Part shown: piece after piece, positions 59,623 to 64,000 of the stretch
Layout of the letters: each line of letters opens with the position of its first letter
Position numbering within the stretch: the first letter of the stretch is position 1
Source of the DNA: Betaproteobacteria bacterium
GTDB lineage: Bacteria; Pseudomonadota; Gammaproteobacteria; Burkholderiales; Rhodocyclaceae
NCBI GenBank assembly: GCA_020621865.1
Contig: JAHRYW010000004.1
Coordinates: forward strand, 203,664 to 267,663
DNA: 64,000 nt
Reading direction: 5' to 3'
Program-made: the position numbers and the translations under genes
The notes under the pieces: model-generated
Databases searched by the model: none
The model's input: the letters and a program-made list of their open reading frames with translations, nothing else
Told to the model about the DNA's origin: nothing

Positions 59623-60786
59623 CTATAGTGCACCAAGCGCGTAGCGCACCAGGGCATTTTTCAATATGGGCAATCCATTCGTCAGGCTCATGCCCATATT
59701 GCGCAGCGGGCGCAAACCGGGCGACGAGGCTTTGAATAATCGGCGCAAACCATCGGTCGTGGATTGCATCAACAGTGTTTCCTCGCGCCTGGCGCGCTGA
59801 TAGCGCTGCAGCAAACGCGACTCCCCGATATCCTGCCACGGCTGGGTCGCCGCGAGCAGCACAGCAAGTTCATGGGCATCCTGAAATCCAAGATTGATGC
59901 CATGCCCCGACAAGGGATGAATACCATGCGCCGCATCGCCGACCAGCGCCAGACGGGGCGCGACGGTTTGCGGCACGCGCATCAGGCGCAACGAAAAGGC
60001 GGCCGGTGCGGTTAACACCTCCAGACGCCCCAGCGTATTAGCCCCGGCCTCGGCAACCCGCTCGGCCAGCGCCTCGGCAGGCAGCGCGCAAAGCGCATCG
60101 GCTTGATCATCGGGCGTAGACCAGACGATGGAAATACGGTTCCCGGGAAGCGGCAGGTAGGCAAGCACGCCGTCGTCGCGAAACCATTGGAAGGCAGTAT
60201 TGCGATGCGGCTTCTCGGTCGAAAAATTGGCGACCACGCCCTTTTCGCCGTAAGGCGTATTGACTGCCGTCAGGCCGGCAGATTGCCGAACCCAGGAATC
60301 CCGGCCGTCGGCACCGACCAGCAGGCGCGCCGAGAGCACCGTTCCATCGTTCAGGCGCAGGACCGCGGCATCGTGTCTGAACTCAAGATGATCCGGACTG
60401 GCCGGGCAGAAAAGTGTCAGATTCGCCTGGCGCTTGGCACTTTCCCAGAATTCACAAGCCATCAGCGAAGACTCGACGATCCAGCCCAACTCGGAAACGC
60501 CCGTTTCGAAAGCTGAAAAGTCGAGCCGCCCCGTTCCATCGCCATGAACTTGCATGGCGCGAATCGGTGCCATGCGCGCGCTATCTAGATGCCGCCACGC
60601 TCCGATCAACTCCAGAAAGGCGGCATTGGCCGGACTGATTGCATAGATGCGCGCATCCCAGGCTTCTGGCCGGCGAGGCGGTTGGCTGTCGACCAGCGCG
60701 ATGCGCAGGCGGGATTCGCGCAAGGCCAGCGCAAGGCTGGCACCGGCCAGCCCGCCGCCGACAATAATCAGATCAAACTGCTGCAT
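59623..60786 (-). CDS. UbiH/COQ6-family FAD-dependent hydroxylase
   Basis: A 387-residue flavoprotein monooxygenase of ubiquinone synthesis. FAD Rossmann motif DLIIVGGGLAGASLALAL at residue 5, ADGRDSWVR near 165 (DG motif) and the second FAD motif GDAAHGIHPLSGHGINLGFQDAHEL near 280. The usual AGQGLN in that motif reads SGHGIN here. Which of the ring positions it hydroxylates (UbiH, UbiF, UbiI or the broad UbiM) cannot be judged by eye. It lies 9 nt upstream of dsbC on the same strand. Confidence 0.87.
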   Translation of the reverse strand: MQQFDLIIVGGGLAGASLALALRESRLRIALVDSQPPRRPEAWDARIYAISPANAAFLELIGAWRHLDSARMAPIRAMQVHGDGTGRLDFSAFETGVSELGWIVESSLMACEFWESAKRQANLTLFCPASPDHLEFRHDAAVLRLNDGTVLSARLLVGADGRDSWVRQSAGLTAVNTPYGEKGVVANFSTEKPHRNTAFQWFRDDGVLAYLPLPGNRISIVWSTPDDQADALCALPAEALAERVAEAGANTLGRLEVLTAPAAFSLRLMRVPQTVAPRLALVGDAAHGIHPLSGHGINLGFQDAHELAVLLAATQPWQDIGESRLLQRYQRARREETLLMQSTTDGLRRLFKASSPGLRPLRNMGMSLTNGLPILKNALVRYALGAL

Positions 60787-60826
60787 GACGGCAATTATGC
60801 CGCTTCAAGGCAAGGAAACAAGGAAA

Positions 60827-61183
60827 TCAGGCTGGATTGCCGCCGCCGGACTGCGGCTTGTTCTGGCGCGGCCGGCGATTGTTGTTGGTGCGCGGCCGAT
60901 GTTTCTTTTGCGCCTGGCCGCCAGCACCACCGCCGCCACCGGACTTGCCGTGCGACATCGGGTTGCGGCCTTGACCGCCACCACCGCCGCCATGCGACTC
61001 GTTGCCGGATATACGGTTACCTGGGGCCAGCTGGATTTCCAGCTCGATGATTTCGTCCCATTGCTCATCGGTACGATCACGCTCGGGCACGGACAGGAGT
61101 TCGCGCAAGCGGCGACGGGTATCTACCTGCGGTGCGGCAGCAGGGACGTTTTCGGGAGGATTTTCGGGATTGGAGTCGTTCAT
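60827..61183 (-). CDS. Small Gly/Asn/Arg-rich protein, unknown function
   Basis: A 118-residue protein. The N-terminal half contains a predicted helix with RRRLRELLSVPERDRTDEQWDEIIELEIQLAPGNR; the C-terminal half is low complexity, rich in Gly, Asn, Gln, Arg and Lys, and positively charged. It resembles disordered RNA- or DNA-interacting tails. It lies between an HU-like gene and a ubi gene, all on the minus strand. Function not recognised. Confidence 0.65.
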   Translation of the reverse strand: MNDSNPENPPENVPAAAPQVDTRRRLRELLSVPERDRTDEQWDEIIELEIQLAPGNRISGNESHGGGGGGQGRNPMSHGKSGGGGGAGGQAQKKHRPRTNNNRRPRQNKPQSGGGNPA

Positions 61184-61192
61184 TGGGAAATT

Positions 61193-61226
61193 AAAAAGCG
61201 GGGGTCATCACGACGACGAACCCCGC
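61193..61226 (-). terminator. Rho-independent terminator of the HU-like gene
   Basis: On the minus strand GCGGGG and CCCCCGC arms with a long loop, followed by TTTTT, 16 nt past the stop. Confidence 0.75.
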
Positions 61227-61242
61227 ATTCCGAGTTACCGGA

Positions 61243-61542
61243 TTATTTTTTCTTGGCAGCGCTTTTCTTGGCGGCAACCGATGCCTTGAAAGCCGTACCT
61301 GCGGTAAATTTCGGCACCGTGGTTGCGGGAATCTTGAGCGTGGCGCCGGTCTTGGGATTCTTGCCGGTGCGCGCTGCGCGCTTGGCGGATTTGAAAGTAC
61401 CGAAACCGACGAGAGTAACGGACTCTCCCTTGGTAACGGTCTTGACCACCGCGCCGATGATGGCAGTCAGTGCCTTGTCGGCAGCAGCCTTGGTAATACC
61501 AGCTTCTTTTGCAGCAACTTCGACCAGCTCGGATTTATTCAT
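61243..61542 (-). CDS. HU-family DNA-binding protein with lysine-rich tail
   Basis: A 99-residue nucleoid protein. The HU/IHF fold is evident: MNKSELVEVAAKEAGITKAAADKAL, then the GFGTFKSAKRAARTGKNPKTG arm signature near 47-67 and IPATTVPKFTAGTAFK. The Pro in the DNA-intercalating arm region is present (NPKTG). An extra C-terminal SVAAKKSAAKKK tail adds basic charge, as in histone-H1-like HU variants of some betaproteobacteria. Strong AGGAGG ribosome site. Confidence 0.93.
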   Translation of the reverse strand: MNKSELVEVAAKEAGITKAAADKALTAIIGAVVKTVTKGESVTLVGFGTFKSAKRAARTGKNPKTGATLKIPATTVPKFTAGTAFKASVAAKKSAAKKK

Positions 61543-61711
61543 CTAAGTGCCTCCTGTTACTTGTTTAGTTTAAGAAAACTGGCCGTCGGAACGGCAGCAC
61601 GGTAAAAGTAGCATACCTTTTTGAATAAGTGTTGGCCCAGTGGGGCTTTCTGGCCGCCCGGCCGATGAATTTTTGTATTATTCATACGTCGATCGCGGCA
61701 CTTGCGCCATA

Positions 61712-61738
61712 AAAGAGAACCCCGGCCAAAGGCCGGGG
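61712..61738 (-). terminator. Terminator of the nap operon
   Basis: CCCCGGCC-AAA-GGCCGGGG perfect 8-bp stem followed on the minus strand by TTCTCTTTTAT. It lies 26 nt past the napC stop. Confidence 0.75.
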
Positions 61739-61764
61739 CAATCTTCATGCCATGCGGAAGGCAA

Positions 61765-62406
61765 TTACTTCTTGTCGGCAGCCTCGGCTGGCTCGGCCGG
61801 CTTCTCGCCGTGCGAAATGGCAACCGCACCTTCGTTCTGCTTGCCGATGTGCTGGTCGATAGCCGGCAACTGGTGGGCAATACCCTTGTGGCAGTCGATA
61901 CAGGTCTTGCCTTCGGTAAATGCCTGCGGGTGCATGCGCGCAGCCCGGTTACCCTGCTCCGTGTAGTCCATGTAGTCGTAACGGTGGCAGTTGCGGCACT
62001 CCTGCGAGTCGTTGGCCTTCATCCGCTTCCATTCGTTCTGCGCCAGCTGACCGCGCTTGGCATTGAACTTCTCGGGCGTATCTATCGTGCCAAGAATCTT
62101 GTGCAGCACCTCGTTGGAAGCCTGGATCTTGCGGATCATCTTCGGCCCCCACTCCTTGGGCACGTGGCAATCCGGGCAAGTGGCACGAACCCCGGTCCGG
62201 TTGGTGTAGTGCACGGTGTTCTGGTATTCCTTGAAGACGTTTTCTTCCATCTCGTGGCAGGAAATACAGAAGGATTCCTTGTTGGTCGCTTCCAGCGCCC
62301 AGTTGAAGCCCCCCCAGAAGACGATGCCGGCGACGAACAGCAGCAGTGCCGAAACCAGACCGATCCGCTTGACCCAAGTGGGCAAATATTTATCGAGACT
62401 CATCAT
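61765..62406 (-). CDS. napC: NapC/NirT tetraheme quinol dehydrogenase
   Basis: Passes electrons from quinol to NapAB. A 213-residue inner-membrane-anchored cytochrome: N-terminal TM at about residues 15-35 and four CxxCH hemes (CISCH, CPDCH, CRNCH, CIDCH). The [10 protein letters not shown] helix and [21 protein letters not shown] end are NapC-typical. The tail after residue 190 is Glu/Ala/Pro-rich. Two Met codons are possible starts. It overlaps napB by 4 nt. Confidence 0.96.
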   Translation of the reverse strand: MMSLDKYLPTWVKRIGLVSALLLFVAGIVFWGGFNWALEATNKESFCISCHEMEENVFKEYQNTVHYTNRTGVRATCPDCHVPKEWGPKMIRKIQASNEVLHKILGTIDTPEKFNAKRGQLAQNEWKRMKANDSQECRNCHRYDYMDYTEQGNRAARMHPQAFTEGKTCIDCHKGIAHQLPAIDQHIGKQNEGAVAISHGEKPAEPAEAADKK

Positions 62407-62849
62407 TCCCCCTTCTTGGCAGCCGGTTTATAGGTATTTTCGACCAGCGGTTTGGCATCGAACTGCGGCACGTGGCACTGCATGCAGAAATAGCGACGGG
62501 GCGAGATGTTGCTATGTTTCTTGTCTTCCCGATCGAGATAATGGGACTTGGCCACCTTGGTTGCACCGGTTTCCTCGGCACGTTCTTTGGAGTGGCAGTC
62601 CATGCACTTGTTAAAGTTCTGCGTGATGTTGTAGCCCTTGACGCTGTGTGGAATCAGCGGCGGCTGCTTCTGGAAGTTGCGGGGAATGCTCTCCTTGTCC
62701 TTTTCGGGACGGAACATGTCGACCTTGGAATTTCCCTCGATCGAGACGTTGCCGATCTCATTTACCCGTTCCTGCGCGCCAACGCCGCCCACTCCCCCCA
62801 GGAGCAGGCTTGCGGCCAAGGCCAGTGCAGTGATCAATCTCATATTCAT
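62403..62849 (-). CDS. napB: Periplasmic nitrate reductase diheme subunit
   Basis: Small electron-transfer partner of NapA. A 148-residue precursor with signal peptide ending VGAQ, and two hemes, CMDCH and [30 protein letters not shown] and [12 protein letters not shown] are characteristic. A start at the second Met (62843) gives better spacing from GGAGG than the first at 62849. Confidence 0.96.
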   Translation of the reverse strand: MNMRLITALALAASLLLGGVGGVGAQERVNEIGNVSIEGNSKVDMFRPEKDKESIPRNFQKQPPLIPHSVKGYNITQNFNKCMDCHSKERAEETGATKVAKSHYLDREDKKHSNISPRRYFCMQCHVPQFDAKPLVENTYKPAAKKGE

Positions 62850-62861
62850 TTACCTCCGAGG

Positions 62862-62888
62862 AACGGCCGGGGAATCCCGCCGGCCGTT
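62862..62888 (-). other. Hairpin between napA and napB
   Basis: AACGGCCGG and CCGGCCGTT form a perfect 9-bp stem in the 65-nt spacer. On the coding strand no T-run follows, so it more likely slows decay or tunes napA:napB ratio than terminates. Confidence 0.55.
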
Positions 62889-62914
62889 TTTTCGATTATT
62901 TTTTGTCGACCGGA

Positions 62915-64000
62915 TCAGGCCCTGGTCACCTTGACTGCGCACTTCTTGTAGTCCGTTTCCTTGGAAATCGGGCAGGTCGCGTCGAGCGTCAGCTTGTTGA
63001 TCAGGCGACCGGCGTCGAAGAAGGGCACGAAAACCAGCCCGCGCGGCGGCTTGTTGCGACCGCGGGTTTCGACGCGCAGCGTGATTTCACCACGCCGGGA
63101 AGCCACCTTGACCTCCATGCCGCGCTGCAGGCCACGCGCCTTGGCGTCATCCGGGTGCATGAACAGCACGGCGTCTGGGAAGGACTTGTACAGTTCGGGC
63201 ACGCGGCGGGTCATCGTGCCGGTATGCCAGTGCTCAAGGACGCGACCGGTGCTCAGCCACAAATCGAATTCCTTGTCCGGCGACTCGGCGGGCGGCTGGT
63301 AGGGCAGCGCAAAGATCACAGCCTTGCCATCCTTGTGGCCGTAGAACTTCACGCCCTCGCCCTTCTTGACGTAGGGATCGTAGCCTTCGCGGAAGCGCCA
63401 CAGCGTTTCCTTGCCGCCGACGACCGGCCAACGCAGGCCACGGGCCTGATGGTAGGTTTCGAACGGCGCCAGGTCGTGACCGTGACCGCGGCCGAAGGAA
63501 GCATACTCTTCGAACAGGCCCTTCTGGACATAGAAGCCGAAGTGCTTGGCTTCGTCGTTGTCGAAACCGGCCTGGGTTTCCTTGACCGGGAACTTGTTGA
63601 CCACACCGTTGGCGAACAGGGCGTCGAACATCGTCTTGCCCTTGAGCTTGGGTGCCTTGGCAAGCAACTCGGCCGGCCATACTTCTTCCATCTTGAAGCG
63701 CTTGGCGAATTCCATGACCTGCCAGAGGTCGGACTTCGCTTCGCCCGGTGCCTTGACCTGCTGGCGCCAGAGCTGGGTGCGCCGCTCGGCATTGCCATAG
63801 GCGCCTTCCTTCTCGACCCACATGGCGGTCGGCAGGATGAGGTCGGCTGCCATCGCCGAAACCGTCGGATACGGGTCGGAGACGACAATGAAGTTCTCCG
63901 GCTTGCGCCAGCCCGGGTAGAGCTCTTCGTTGATGTTCGGGCCGGCCTGCATGTTGTTGTTGCACTGCTGCCAGTAGAAATTGACCTTGCCGTCCTTCAG
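62915..64000 (-). CDS. napA: Periplasmic nitrate reductase catalytic subunit, 3' part
   Basis: C-terminal 361 codons of the molybdopterin (bis-MGD) nitrate reductase; the frame runs off the right edge, so the Tat signal, iron-sulfur motif and active-site Cys lie outside. Visible features are [46 protein letters not shown] (cofactor-binding domain), [23 protein letters not shown] and the final [17 protein letters not shown]. The order napA-napB-napC is on the minus strand; napD and other genes may lie beyond the window. Confidence 0.95.
   Translation of the reverse strand: MKDGKVNFYWQQCNNNMQAGPNINEELYPGWRKPENFIVVSDPYPTVSAMAADLILPTAMWVEKEGAYGNAERRTQLWRQQVKAPGEAKSDLWQVMEFAKRFKMEEVWPAELLAKAPKLKGKTMFDALFANGVVNKFPVKETQAGFDNDEAKHFGFYVQKGLFEEYASFGRGHGHDLAPFETYHQARGLRWPVVGGKETLWRFREGYDPYVKKGEGVKFYGHKDGKAVIFALPYQPPAESPDKEFDLWLSTGRVLEHWHTGTMTRRVPELYKSFPDAVLFMHPDDAKARGLQRGMEVKVASRRGEITLRVETRGRNKPPRGLVFVPFFDAGRLINKLTLDATCPISKETDYKKCAVKVTRA

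Overview
The window is about 64 kb of GC-rich DNA from a betaproteobacterium. The most likely relatives are Rhodocyclales such as Dechloromonas or Azonexus. This is judged from gene content (betaproteobacterial porins, an rpe-gph-trpE block, periplasmic nitrate reductase, a complete dcw cluster) and overall coding style; no database was consulted. There is no rRNA, tRNA, CRISPR array or intact insertion sequence. Both ends cut genes: an OGT-like glycosyltransferase on the left and napA on the right.

Layout. 0-1.3 kb: glycosyltransferase tail. 1.4-2.5 kb: a porin. 2.6-5.0 kb: trpGDC. 5.1-8.3 kb: a three-gene membrane glycan/lipid cassette (ArnC-like GT2, ArnT-like GT83, PAP2 phosphatase). 8.3-14.9 kb: acidic amino acid use (aspartase, dicarboxylate/amino acid symporter, TSUP exporter, periplasmic asparaginase, porin). 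15-17.5 kb: a lower-GC BvgS-like hybrid kinase. 17.7-20.7 kb: a haloacetate-dehalogenase-like hydrolase and a chemoreceptor behind an FNR-type promoter. 20.8-27.8 kb: gltIJKL-marC-aauS-aauR in one direction. 28.1-31.1 kb: rpe-gph-trpL-trpE. 31.1-34.4 kb: apaG, a methyltransferase, an AI-2E-family membrane protein and argJ. 34.5-39.9 kb: secA, an M23 peptidase, dciA, a small membrane protein and lpxC. 40-56.6 kb: the dcw cell-division/cell-wall operon from mraZ to ftsZ. 56.9-61.5 kb: a diguanylate cyclase, dsbC, a UbiH-family hydroxylase, a small Gly-rich protein and an HU-like protein. 61.8-64 kb: napABC.

How the genes work together. Three promoters (aspA, ansB, gltI) each have a sigma-54 -24/-12 element and upstream TCGG-N4-CCGA-like inverted repeats. 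That is the site type known for the Pseudomonas acidic amino acid regulator AauR. An AauR/AauS-like pair lies at the end of the glt operon, so one regulon probably covers periplasmic deamidation of Asn/Gln, uptake of Glu/Asp and deamination of Asp. A previously unmarked 18-residue leader peptide with four Trp codons overlaps the gph stop just before trpE.

Most unusual signal. A dispersed motif of about 40 bp, core ATGCTACGGTC followed by AT-rich blocks around ATTTTGsCCAAAAT, occurs about ten times on both strands. Six copies are inside conserved genes and four are intergenic. In every gene where it lies in the sense direction it is read in the same frame, as Ala-Thr-Val. Its architecture (GC core plus phased AT tracts, accommodated in coding sequence) resembles a DNA-uptake signal; that function is a hypothesis. 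A second oddity is a 42-codon linker ORF between ftsW and murG that preserves ATGA coupling on both sides and repeats the FtsW C-terminus.
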